DNA of 64,000 nt, taken from contig JAQFVV010007225.1 of the NCBI GenBank assembly GCA_028023455.1, positions 1 through 64,000 of the forward strand, given 5' to 3'. Numbering within the stretch: the first letter of the stretch is position 1; each line of letters begins with the position of its first letter. Shown in pieces: positions 10,341 through 22,030 of the stretch. Position numbers and translations under genes: made by a program. Origin of the DNA: Epiperipatus broadwayi (taxonomy: Eukaryota; Onychophora; Udeonychophora; Euonychophora; Peripatidae). Under the pieces are notes generated by a model that did not search any database, had not been told where the DNA came from, and saw only the letters and a program-made list of their open reading frames with translations.

Positions 10341-10700
10341 TCAATTTATATAATTTTCCAGTCTTTTTTTAATTAACCAGTTATTAACCAAATTTATAGA
10401 AGTCTTGTAAATATTCATACAATTATTTAAATTATTTTTAATATAATATGTTTTGTATATTTGTCTTCTTTTTGGATCTTTGATGAAATTTAAACATTTA
10501 ATACTTTTTGTAACATCTATTCTATGTCCATATTTTAAATAATGAATATATAATGCAGATTTATCATCTTTTCTATTAATTGCATTATTATTTTCTTTGG
10601 CTCTTCCCTCTAATTGTTTGCCAATATGCCCAAAGTAAACCATTTTACAAATTTTGCATGTAATTTTATATGCAATTCCTTTTTTGTACCATATATTATC
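10341..10700 (-). pseudogene. PLE GIY-YIG endonuclease, second lineage
   Basis: The minus-strand frame runs from about 10700, upstream of its first methionine, and reads YKITCKICKMVYFGHIGK. This is the Penelope-type GIY-YIG nuclease start with its C-x-x-C pair, although the usual YIGxTG has become YFGHIGK. It is followed by a KENNNAI block, an ALYIHYLKYGHRID block (ALA-x-H-like core) and a C-terminal INLVNNWL. About 115 codons are open, so the C-terminal half is well kept. No RT segment was found upstream, so this is a 5'-truncated copy. Its residues differ strongly from the copies at 4226 and 6395, so it is a separate PLE lineage. Confidence 0.75.
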
Positions 10701-12060
10701 CCTTAAACCATAATTATAAAATTAAACATTGTAAATGCTTATGAGAGCAAAAATAGATGATCAATGAAGAGAATTGCACAAAGTTTACAGTGAAAAACAA
10801 TAATAAAATAAGAGTAAAAATACAAGAAGTCTCAAATAAGCAAGAAAATAATGATCATAATATACTGTCTGAAGGCTTAAAAACCAAAATAAAGTGACAA
10901 TTGAAGAACTTTAAAGTCAAAATAAAAATATATATAGAAAGTTTAAAAAACAGGGAATCAAAATAATGAAACAAATGTAAAACTAGAAAACCAAGCACAA
11001 ATGTTTGAAAAATTAAAATATATTCAATTAGGCTATAAGAGAATGAAAAAAGAAATTATGAAAGAAATAGAAGATCTAAGTCAAGTAATAAATAAAATTG
11101 AAACAGCCTATCAAAAAAAAAAAAACCTGAAACAGAAGGGCAAAATAGAGCTGTTGCAGAAGGGAATAGCAGAGGCTCAATTAGAAAATAAAAAGTAAAT
11201 AGAAATTATAAACTAAAATTAATAATTTAGCATATAAATTTGATAGAACAGATTTTGGTAATAGACAATACACATAGAAAGGTTGGTAAGACAATTTTAA
11301 GAATAGTGAATGTAGATTTAAATAATTACAGACAGTAGTGCATTAATGTAAACATACACTCACTGAATAATTTTCCTGAAATTGTCAACCAGCTTCTAAA
11401 AATACAAATATTTTTGGATATATAGGTGAAACTCACACCAAACATATTGGTAGCTTGGATTGGTACTTTATGTTAAATCAGTTAAGTGTAAAGGTCAATC
11501 ATAATGACCTGCAGCCATCACCAGGCTGCCTCTTTAGTTGGGTAGAACTTCCTCTTTAAGAAATCCATAAAGTTTATTGATTATAAACAAGGCCTGCTAT
11601 TATCTAGTTACTACAGTGTGAAGTGCCAGGAGAATATTATACACCAGGTGTTGCAGGAAAAACATTCATTCCATTTTTCCATAGGCAGGTGGCAAAATTA
11701 AGAGCACTGACAGCCAATCCATTGTCTGACTATAAGATTATTAGGAGAGTGCAGCACAGTTTTTCTCATAACAAGGAACAAAAGCTCTTTAATACTGAGA
11801 GAAGGAATTGAACAAGTAGCCAAATTGCTTAGAACTTTTGATACTACTAACCTACCTGCAAATCAAAAGATAGGGAATTTAAATATTTACTTAAAGAGCT
11901 GAGCATAAATGCCTGAAATTTGACTCTGAATAAACTATTGGAGTGAATTGAGAATGAGACAATTTTCTGGCAGCCCTGAAAGAACATATGTTTTCAATGG
12001 ACATATCTCACTCATGCAGAATAATATGCAATACTCCGGAGGAGCATATCATTGTCCCCT
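10701..12060 (+). other. Possible decayed coding region, family not recognised
   Basis: Codon-like composition and GC are somewhat higher than in flanking DNA. A 65-codon frame at 11001-11198 is Lys/Glu-rich and predicted coiled coil (MKEIEDLSQVINKIETAYQK). At about 11420-11560 another frame reads like a folded protein (FGYIGETHTKHIGSLDWYF) before stops. A 62-codon frame at 11623-11811 (TPGVAGKTFIPFFHRQVAKL) is less low-complexity than most short frames here. The pieces could come from one dead retroelement or host gene. I recognise no domain. The FGYIGET string alone is not enough to call a GIY-YIG nuclease, as the flanking cysteines are absent. Confidence 0.3.
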
Positions 12061-15000
12061 ATTTCTTTAATCAAAGTAGTGCCTGGTTAATAAAACCAAA
12101 GAATACATGATTATAGAAGTCAAATAATTCAACAGAAATTAGTATTAGTGTATTAACAATAATTCTTGATACATAAAAATGTGAAAACTTTGGAAAGTAA
12201 AAAATAAGTGTCAATACCAAAAATGTAACAAATAAAATTTGTGAATAACATAGTTCATAAGTTGGTGCTTTGGACATATAAAAAATAAGACTTATAATGT
12301 TAAAAAATAAAAGAGAAAAATTAAATATTTTGAGAGATAACAATATAAAAATGAGTATAATAATAAGTACAGTAACGGGCCTAAGTACAATAACAGGTCA
12401 AATGATGATGATTAGAGTAGTAATAGATTATATTATGTATTGGAATATAAGTAAACATTGAAATTTTAAACCAAATTCTGTGTTTGATAAAACCTTTTCT
12501 TTGCAGAAACAGTGATCTGAACATGGGTCTGTGCTTGATACCACTCCATATAAGATGATGATGCACCAGTAGCAAACAAATATGGCTTGTTAAAAAAATA
12601 TAAGTGGAAGAAAAATTCCCAGAGACCTAATAAAAATAATCATAAACACAATATGCAGAAGAAATAGTTCTGATATTCACAGATAAAATATTCAAAAACC
12701 ATGTTTGATATTTGTGTAGCATAAAATTTTGACTCATGCTCTAGTCACAACATCTGCAAAAAATTATATGTGGCTTAATTGATATAGGATTAATCTTTAC
12801 AAGAAATGAAGTCATCAAGTTTGATATCTCTCTTAAAATTCTTGCACAGTGTGAATCTATCTCATCATAAACCTTTTTTTAACCTGAGCCAGCTGCTTAG
12901 AAGACAGCTATGCTAACCGCTAGCCCTCCAAGGCTTGACTATCATGAATCTTATCTATTCAGAAACCGATGAAATTTTTTAAAATAATAATACAGTTAAA
13001 ATTAAAATTGGTCAATGCCCAAGAAAAAGAATTGATACAATTTCACTCCTAAATTGGGAGGGAGTCAATGGAATAAATACATAAAATATATGAGTTACAT
13101 AAAAATATTTAAAAAAAGTATTTTTAAATAAAAAAGGCTATATAATGTAAATCACCTAAATAGTCATTATAATAGTAATTACAGAGAAGAGACTTTTTTG
13201 AAATAGAGAACAAAAAATCAATTTAGAAAAAAAAAAAAAAAACTTTAGTTAAATTATACCAGCCTTGATTTAAAATAAAGAAAAATAAAAGAAAGAAAAA
13301 ATAATAAAACTTTGCATGAAACTATGGTGAAAATTTAAAAGTTTTAATTAGATTTTCTATCAAAAGAAAATGGCTTTCCAAATAAAGCCAATAATAATTG
13401 CTTATCTTTTGATGTGTTGATACACAACTTTGATAGGTCATTCCATTTATGAAAATATTTTCATTATAGGTATAGTTTATATTAATACTGAAATATACTA
13501 AGTGTTTGTTTTTTTATAAATAACTGTCATTGAATTACTGCAGTGATAAAAATAACATTTAATGCCTACAAAAAAGTATCGTATTTTTAGGACATTATAT
13601 GTGTTATCTTTGATTATTTATTTTTATTAAATATATATCTGTATTCCCTCTCTTTTTTTTTACTAGGAGGTATAAATTGTTTAATTTGAATTCTTTTCAG
13701 TGCTATTTTAAAATTCAGAGTATTATTTAATGTTTAAATTTAACTGTTTTTGTAGCATTACTACGTAACATTTAAAATGTAGATAGTTTCAAAAATATTC
13801 TAATTTCAGAATTACTATAAAATAAACTAATTTTTATCCTTGTTTTAAAATAGTTTAATCCTACAGACGTGGCAGTTAAAAAATTGCACGGGGAGTCTCA
13901 TCTATACTAAAAGATATATTCTTTAAAAAATGAAAATAAAAAACATGCTCATTTCATTTTATTGTATTTATATAATAAAATGCATGTTGTTTTTATTTTT
14001 ATGTTACAATTTAGAAATTCTTTTTTTACAAATATATCAATACTGATGTTGAAACTCAGATATATAATTTACCACCAAATATTCCACAAGTTAATCACAC
14101 ACATACACCAACCAAACACGACTTCAAAATTATGGTTTAATATTAACATACAAATGTAAAGCTTGTTTACTTTGAACTATATGCCTGATTTATATACTAA
14201 TATTTGAATAAAAAGTTTGCTTATAAAAACCTTGGATGAAAATTAGAAAATTATATTAATCAGTTTTTTAATTACTTTAAATGCATTATTTTATTGTACA
14301 ATACAGATAAAGACAGGATTGTTGCATTGGTAAGTGGTACTTTTGTCTAATTTTAATTTGAGAGCCTCAAGTCCCATAAAATGTAATTTGTAAATGAAAA
14401 CAAAATGAATTCTATATAAGTTTTTTAAACATAAGTCACACCAAGATTAGAAGATTTAAAAAAATATAGTTATTTACACTTTTTATTTAAGTATTATCTT
14501 TACTGACTTTGGTGATCAAATAATTGTCTATGCATCATAAGTTTTATTTAAGTTGACTGTAACCAACATGTTAATTAGTTTGTTAAAAATAATTATTGTT
14601 TGTTACTTATACTTTTATTTGGAATCTCTCATGCATAAGTTGTTTATGTTTTTTTTTAACAAAGTTAGCTTCTCAAATATTTGTTCATTAATAGAATATT
14701 TACACTAATATATGATTTAATTTTTTAATATGCTTATTTTTTCAGTATCATAACTTAATCATTTGTACATACTATATGATATTGTATTCATATGATACAG
14801 TCTGACAATTAGATATTAAAAATTTACAATTCATTTACTTAAAAAAAGAAATGCATAGAATAATATATTTTTAAATAATTGTTTTTCTTTTCTTAGTCAG
14901 TTTTTCTTGGATTTGAACTACCATGGATTTGGGTAATATTATGTATCAATTATGAGTTTTAGCTAGATAATGAATCCCATGACAGTCCAAATCCAAAAAA

Positions 15001-15299
15001 AGAAGACTAGTCAAAGAAATAAAAACTATGTCAGTAGTAAAAAAAAAAAGTCTGTGCATTAATTAAACCTGAAAACCATCTTTTAGAATCTGACATCCAA
15101 CAATTACACTATACAGAATACTATAAATTGATACTTATAAAATATAACTTATAAAAGTAATACATGCCAACATATTGTACAATTATTGTAATTATTATAA
15201 GACAGTATTTTCACATTAGCGTATTTTTAAATAAAATATGAATAATCATGTGGCATTTTTCATATAAATTAGAATACTTAAATGAAAGTGATTAAAAAA
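12061..15299. other. AT-rich spacer, no gene seen
   Basis: The open frames here are short and low-complexity. Around 12880-12955 the sequence is less AT-rich and has a weak tRNA-like look on the minus strand (GGGCTAGCGGTTAGCATAGC), perhaps an old SINE. Nothing else was recognised. Confidence 0.5.
13127..13185 (+). repeat. Dispersed repeat, copy 2 (pairs with 9985-10040)
   Basis: It shares TAATGTAAATCAC-T-AAATAGTCATTATA with the first copy. Confidence 0.65.
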
Positions 15300-15715
15300 G
15301 TCTAAACATTTTTATTTACTAATGCATTTTATTAATTATCACGATGACATGATAGTGATCAGTTTAATTTAACACAATGGTAAATTATATATGTAGTATA
15401 TTTTAAGCAATAATCAAAAGAATAAGTAAAAAAGTAAATTTTAATATGTAAATAAAAATTATTTATATTTAAATTTTATTAATTATTGTGGCATATGATG
15501 ATAATCTGTTTGGTTTAGTGCAATGATAGATTACATATGTAGTATATTTCAACCAATTGTCACAAGACTAAGTAAAGGAGTAAATTTGTTATATTTATAT
15601 AAACAATATTTACAATCAGGATATGTTTCTAACAAGGGAGTGATTCTGAATTGTAAACATTTTTATTTATGCATGATTTTTATTAATTATTATAGTGACA
15701 TTGTGCCCTGCACAA
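15300..15715 (+). repeat. Degenerate tandem repeat, about 150-200 bp units
   Basis: Three starts of the block CATTTTTATTTA...TTATTAATTAT-x-GTGACAT-like sequence occur at about 15308, 15476 and 15660. The first two units also share the downstream block ATATGTAGTATATTT. The units differ at many positions and vary in length. A 133-codon plus frame (15523-15924) covers part of it and is not protein-like. Confidence 0.55.
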
Positions 15716-18700
15716 CCAGCACACATATGTGCATGAGTCCTGGGAAAATGAATTATTATATAATAAAAATCATATATATATATATATATGTTCAAAAACT
15801 CTATAGTGTATTGTCTTTCTATTGTCATTTTATCTTACAATGCTTTGTTAACATGTATGAGTCAATATTCTACAATGTCATTATTTTTTTTTTAAAAATG
15901 GTCACCATTAAAAATAATGGGTGAACATAAAAAATCAAAATTTATTTTAAAGATCATTATAGTGAATAGTTCATTGTTAATAGAAATAGTCGGTTTAAAT
16001 TAATGATGAATGCTGTGGCAAGTTCTTGTATAAATGTCTATCGTAGTACAGGGAGGAAAATGTACCTGTTATTTGGATAAAATCGTTCTTATTTTTGTAA
16101 TCATTTACATAAGTTTGAGAATTTTGGTTCCGTCCCTAAAAATCGTTGAAAGACAATAAAAAAAAGATTTTTTTTAAAATAAGAACTAATTCTTTGAACA
16201 TTACAAACTTGATATACTTATGTTGAATTACTATGTTTTCAGAAATCTAGGATTATAAAATAATGAGATTAGAAATGAATAATTCAAATTATTTTAAAGT
16301 TATTTTTAATAAATTTAAAAATCAGTAGATCTTAAGATCAAAATTGTTTAAAGCAATCCATAGATAATATATCTTTGTATTGATAAATAATATTCAAACA
16401 ACTAAACAAGTATTTTGATGAAAATAAGTTTTTCATATGAAAAAATAATTAAAATTTTATTCAAAATAATTCAATAAATTATAAAGCCATTCAAAATATT
16501 TCATTTTTTAGATTCGAAAATACTTAAAATAAACTTATATATATATAAAAACCTTTTTCGGTAATTTAAAATTTTTTTACTCTTGTCAATTACCAAAAAA
16601 GGCTTTTATATATATATATATAATTTTTATGTTGATGTATTTACAAGTTGTTATTATTATATAATAAAGATTTATATTATATTTTATTGATTATAAGATA
16701 AACAACATAAAGGAGTATTATTCCTTAGAATTAAGTAATTATACAACATGAAGTGAAATTCTTATAGAAATTGAAATACTTATTTTTAATATTGTTAATG
16801 ACATGCTCTGTTTATCGACATTAATTTAATTAAATTTATTTATTAAAGCTAAAAATTAGTTTATACTTCAAGCAAAGATGATTTTAAATATATATATTTA
16901 TATATTATCACATTTATTAATTAAGTAATACTTTGGATGCCATTTGAACATTATAATTACAGTTTTTAATGTTATAATTGACTATTTATTACCTGTTTAA
17001 GAAGGCTTATTTAAACTTTTTTGTATTAATAATTTCAATCTATGTGATCAAAATGTAATTTTTCATGTCTATATAAATATATTAGATGATAAGTAAAGGT
17101 GGATTCCACCTTTATTATTAAAAGGAGGTTGTCTTTATAACAGTTTGTGATTGTTGATTGTTATTGATATTGGGATAATGTCTAATTTAATGATATATAT
17201 ATATATATGTGTATATATTATAATGGTCTGGTCAATATCATGACAAAAGAATGTCACATCTGATTATGGTCAGAACTAGAGTCTTCATGTAGGATGCTGG
17301 AGATGACATGATGAAGTATATGACTCATGATTACATCCATCCTTAATAGACTAGCCTAAGACTTATCTATTAAATTTATATGCAATTTAAGTCAGTCCAT
17401 CTAACATCTCACCATTTTCTATTGGATTTATTGCCTCAGTATTCAATCTCAAGAGGAAATTATGTTCGATTCTCTTGACAAGGATGTACCCATGCAGACT
17501 ACTAATCAATAACTAAATTAGCTCATCCTATTTATTAGAAAGGAATAACCTTGATTTAATATTGATCTCTCACTCTCATAAAACAATAATGTGTGTGTGC
17601 ATATGTAAAATATTGGTTATAGGATTGACAAATAATCAATCAATGTAAAAAAAATAAAAAATAATACATTTGGATATATTCTTCTATACTTATAACTTCT
17701 ATATCTATGATGAGTATCTATCATATTATTAATTAAACAATTTAAAATTACTTATCCCCTATTTCCCATGATAGATACACATAATATAGACATTTATATA
17801 GTCAAAAGTAATAAAAAATTTATTAGATAAAAGTGAGATTGCTAACTAACTTAATTAGAAATTTAAGTGCAACTTCAGATGCAGTATGCAGTTCTAGATG
17901 TGGAAGTTGGTTGATCTAAAATAATCACCTATATATCATGGAAGAAATATAATAATGAAACAATACATCATATGATAGCAATATAAATAGTAAAGAATAT
18001 TAATTAAAAGGGTTAATCATTTATTCCTTAAAAAGATCTTAGAAATACTATTAGTAAAACATATAACACATACTATAAATGGTCATGTTATGTTGTGACA
18101 TTGTTTATTTTAGTGAATTTAAAAGTGAAAAACTCTTACCATTTATGTATTCAGTTTAAGCATACATTTTCACAGTCATGGATGAAAAATCAAGCATTTT
18201 AGAAAACATATTACCTAAATTTTATTAAAAGAAAAAAAAAATCAGACTTTTCACCCTCCTGCTCTCTTCATACTTTCTTATGTTGGATTGTTCCAAATTG
18301 TTGAATTAGACCATTAGTACTTCTGAAATATAAGACTGAGATAATAAAATAAAAATATATATCTATACAAAAAAAATCATAATATTTACAACATATCATG
18401 AATCAATATGATCAGGCACAATTCTTCATCAGAGTCCTTTTTACATAACAGTTCTTACAATTTATGCATTTTTTATTATAAATGTTGAAGACTACTTATT
18501 GATTCTGAATAGCACATTCTGAACATATTTATATTGACAGTGGGTGGTTTTGTTTTATTCCTCACATAGATTTTCATCATGTATGGACCGAGCTTATCAG
18601 GCACTTCAATGTAGACAGATATTAATTTCACATGGCCATTCTAGCCAAAATATATCATATTTTTCAATATATATACAGGTTTATATATATGCAGTTCGCA

Positions 18701-18727
18701 TATAATATATATATATATATATATATA
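15716..18727. other. AT-rich spacer with one small palindrome
   Basis: No gene was recognised. A small inverted repeat lies at 16537-16622 and is listed separately. The block 17200-17560 is a little richer in GC and may be an old repeat. Confidence 0.5.
16537..16622. repeat. Small inverted repeat
   Basis: Arms of about 25 bases with the core AACCTTTTTCGGTAATT, and its near-complement AATTACCAAAAAAGGCTTTT, flank a roughly 25-base AT loop. TA runs lie at both ends. Confidence 0.7.
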
Positions 18728-18728
18728 T

Positions 18729-18744
18729 AAATAATAAATAACTG

Positions 18745-18782
<38 letters not shown>

Positions 18783-18798
18783 CAGTTATTTATTATTT
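18729..18798. repeat. Perfect palindrome around a (TA)n core
   Basis: The 20-base left arm AAATAATAAATAACTGTTAT (18729-18748) is exactly complementary to 18779-18798. The centre is TA repeat, so the whole 70 bases can fold into one uninterrupted hairpin. Confidence 0.95.
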
Positions 18799-19630
18799 GT
18801 GATATTGGTTATATAACATATTCCTATCATTAAAATTTTAACTGAATAAACCATTCCAATTTCTTTTTTAACTTTTTTTTAAAAAAATTATAATACATTT
18901 TTTTTAAAAATTTAAAAGTTATTTAAAACTTATCTAATCATTTAACTTTTTATGAAAATCTTAATTTTTTTAAATGGCAAATAAATAAAAAAAATGTCAT
19001 TTGTAAAGCTGCCTGATTCAAAAAATGTCAATTTTGTAGAAAAATGTTATTAAAATAACTACTTCAACAAAGTTGATTTTTCATGTCAAACACACAATTT
19101 TTTAAAAAGGAGTTGTAATTGTTTTTCTCTTTTATACCTGGTGACATTTTCATTGTTTATTTGCAGTGCATGCCTATTGTTGCATTATAAAAATATTGTG
19201 CTTATCGATACATTTGAAAAAATAATAATATTAATAATATTATCATTCCCTTCCTACATTCAGTTACCTAGTACAATACTTGATCTTTTTTCATAATTAT
19301 GACTGTTTTTTCATTGTTTAAGACATTGTCTATATTCATTATTTTCAACACAATACAATTGCTAAAATATATATATATATATATCAAATTTACCAATGTT
19401 TATATTTTTTATTAAACACTAGAATTTTATTACTAATATATATGTGTGATTTTATGGTAAATGACCTATCATTCCCATTATTTAATATACAATTCGTACA
19501 CTGTCATAACTATTTATACATTTATATTTTTTAAGAGTGTTCTAGCAAAACTTATTATTTACTTTATATTAATATTTTAATGAAAAAAAACAATCCAATG
19601 TTTCAGGTGGCTAAGGTTTGTGTGGGTGCA
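18799..19630. other. AT-rich spacer
   Basis: No feature recognised. Confidence 0.5.
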
Positions 19631-19733
19631 ATTCTATGCTATCCTCACAATATATATATATTGAAATAAATTATTTCACATTCTATGCTATCCTCACAAT
19701 ATATATATATTGAAATAAATTATTTCACATTCT
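19631..19733 (+). repeat. Exact 49 bp tandem duplication
   Basis: The unit beginning ATTCTATGCTATCCTCACAA is present twice, back to back (19631-19679 and 19680-19728), with no difference seen. Each unit contains a TATATATATA core and the palindrome TGAAATAAATTATTTCA. The perfect identity points to a recent event or an assembly artefact. Confidence 0.92.
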
Positions 19734-21226
19734 TATAGTCACCTATTATTTAATATTAGGCAAATATTGAGGAGTGTAAAACAACAAAGAAGACTAATTC
19801 TTTAGAGACAAATTAGGCAAAGCAAAGTAAGAATTAGAGTCATTACCATATAATAATAAAAATTTACATAATTTAGAAATCAAATAATTTATAACAATAA
19901 CACATAGGTGTGTGTTATCTTATGTATTGTACTGGTCAAAAGATGTTGCTCTATCTAACATGAGCTGAAACTCACAAAATGTACTTCAAATCCAGTCAAG
20001 CCTGAGATTTAGGTCAAGGACCAACCTGGATTGAAACCCACTCCCTATGCCCGAGATCAAACACCTAATGAATAACATATAATGATGGCACACAATAATT
20101 TATTCTAAATCTGGCCTACTAGCAGAGCGAAGAAGACAATGAGACTTATATACTTAACGTAGATATATACATGGTTGTATGTGTGGAAGTGGAGAAAACA
20201 AAATTTGAATGACTCAAATAAATTAGATAATAAAACAGTTTAATATAACAAATTAAGTATATACATTATGAATTAATTGCATACATTAGTATGTGTGTGA
20301 ATGAGCAAGTGATCTACCAAATCATAATTACATAGTGAAATTCATATGCTCTTTTATTAACTAAATATTATATATACATTAACACACATCTTTGTTGGAT
20401 ATGATATTAAGATGCCAATCAATTATTAAAAAGATTACATAATATTGCTATAAACGCTTTGGCTTACAGTTCTGAAACAAGGTAACTAACATTATTATTT
20501 TAAAGACCATTCCGAGATTCATTATATATATAAGAAAAACTATTTTCATTGCCATTGAGGTTGTAAAAATAAATAAACTACATTTGAAAAAGTGATATTT
20601 GTTTATATGACAAATATTGATAAACATTTAAAAGACAGAATGCTTGATTTTCCCCAAGGCATATGATTTTAAATAAAAAAATAATAAATTACATGGTGGG
20701 ATTGTATAATAAAACTAAAATAAGATTAGTAATGAATCTAGTTAGTAATATTTGGAATTTACATATATATATATTAGAACAGAGCACAATTTTTATATTA
20801 TTACAACACTAAAATTAGGTCATAAGCCAAAGGAATAAATAAATGGAGAAGTGGTGCCACTAACAATGGTAAAAAAAAGAGGAAAAGGTCATGCTTCTGG
20901 ACGAAAATGAAGTATAAGACACCATTGTAGGGCAGTGCTTAGAGAAAAGTGTCACCAACATGCAGATACCTTTTATATAAAGAAAGTGGTTCTGCAAAGC
21001 TCAAATATCCACAGGACAAGACAGAAGAAATTTATGCGTTTGATCTTGTTGCAACCCCCAGATTAGAAGCACATAATATATTTATAAATTCACAAAGAAA
21101 AGTCAAATGTCAGTAACACAGTATGGATGAATGTCACTAATGATATGGAATAGAATTTACTGCTTTAAAATAAATGATCCTTGTTTGAATGCCATAATTT
21201 AGACAAATAATACATTATGCCACTAA
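19734..21226. other. AT-rich spacer
   Basis: No gene was seen. The part at 19970-20070 is less AT-rich and has a B-box-like GGGTTTCAATCC on the minus strand, but no convincing A box. Confidence 0.45.
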
Positions 21227-21252
21227 TATATATATATATATATATATATATG
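21227..21252. repeat. (TA)n microsatellite
   Basis: About 13 TA units upstream of the poly-G tract. Confidence 0.9.
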
Positions 21253-21318
21253 AAACAGAAGATGAAGAATCGTTTAGTTTTATGGTTGTTTTAAGAATGG
21301 TTTTAATTTTAGGTTGAA

Positions 21319-21351
<33 letters not shown>
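21319..21351 (+). repeat. Poly-G run of 33 bases
   Basis: There are 33 consecutive G residues, followed at once by an (AT)n run (21352-21386). This is extreme for such AT-rich DNA and could form G-quadruplexes. The exact length is likely to be unstable in the genome and in sequencing. Confidence 0.95.

Positions 21352-21386
<35 letters not shown>
21352..21386. repeat. (AT)n microsatellite after poly-G
   Basis: About 17 units. A similar TA run lies at 21439-21471. Confidence 0.9.
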
Positions 21387-21391
<5 letters not shown>

Positions 21392-21435
21392 GTTATTTAG
21401 TTTTTTTTTTTTTGTTAAATTTGTGGTTTTTGGTT

Positions 21436-21438
<3 letters not shown>

Positions 21439-21471
<33 letters not shown>
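21439..21471. repeat. (TA)n microsatellite
   Basis: About 16 units. Confidence 0.9.
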
Positions 21472-21472
<1 letters not shown>

Positions 21473-21983
21473 ATTTCATTTAATAAAATATATAGTAAAA
21501 TTTGACCCTCCTCCTTTTTCTGCTATTTAAAATAATTCAATACCACCAACATGGATTTTGATAATAACTATGATATTTATAAATTTGATATTTTAAGAGT
21601 ATGAAAAATAAAAGAAACTATCAGTTAGAAGAAAACAACTAATAAGTCACCCTTTTCAGAATTTAAATAAATGAGGATTTTAAAGATTTCATAGTGTTAA
21701 TTAGCTTGAGTGATTGATTTACCTCGGTAAAATTACTTGATTCTACCTAGAGATAAATAAGTAATTTTTATTCTAAAAATGAACATAAAATGTTGGTTTG
21801 TAAAACAATCTGGTGACTGTATTAATTTATCATACATTATATTTTATGGTGATGTCAATAACCTTACTTCATGGAGGTTTAGTTAAAAAAGGAAAGAAAA
21901 ATATTTGGAAATTAAGGTCACCAGGTTGCTTGAGATTGTCATATTAATAATAAGCAAAACATAGATATAAAATCAAATAATAA

Positions 21984-22030
<47 letters not shown>

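Noticed and set aside
11420-11560. GIY-YIG nuclease from the string FGYIGET
   Set aside because: The upstream cysteines and the downstream Arg/His blocks are absent.
12071-12343. 90-codon hydrophobic minus frame, possible membrane protein
   Set aside because: AT-rich DNA gives Phe/Leu/Ile-rich frames by chance; no start context or homologous pattern.
15523-15924. 133-codon plus frame
   Set aside because: It covers a degenerate tandem repeat and a TA run, and the translation shows no domain.
20020-20090. tRNA gene or SINE by a B-box-like GGGTTTCAATCC on the minus strand
   Set aside because: No A box at the right distance and no cloverleaf.
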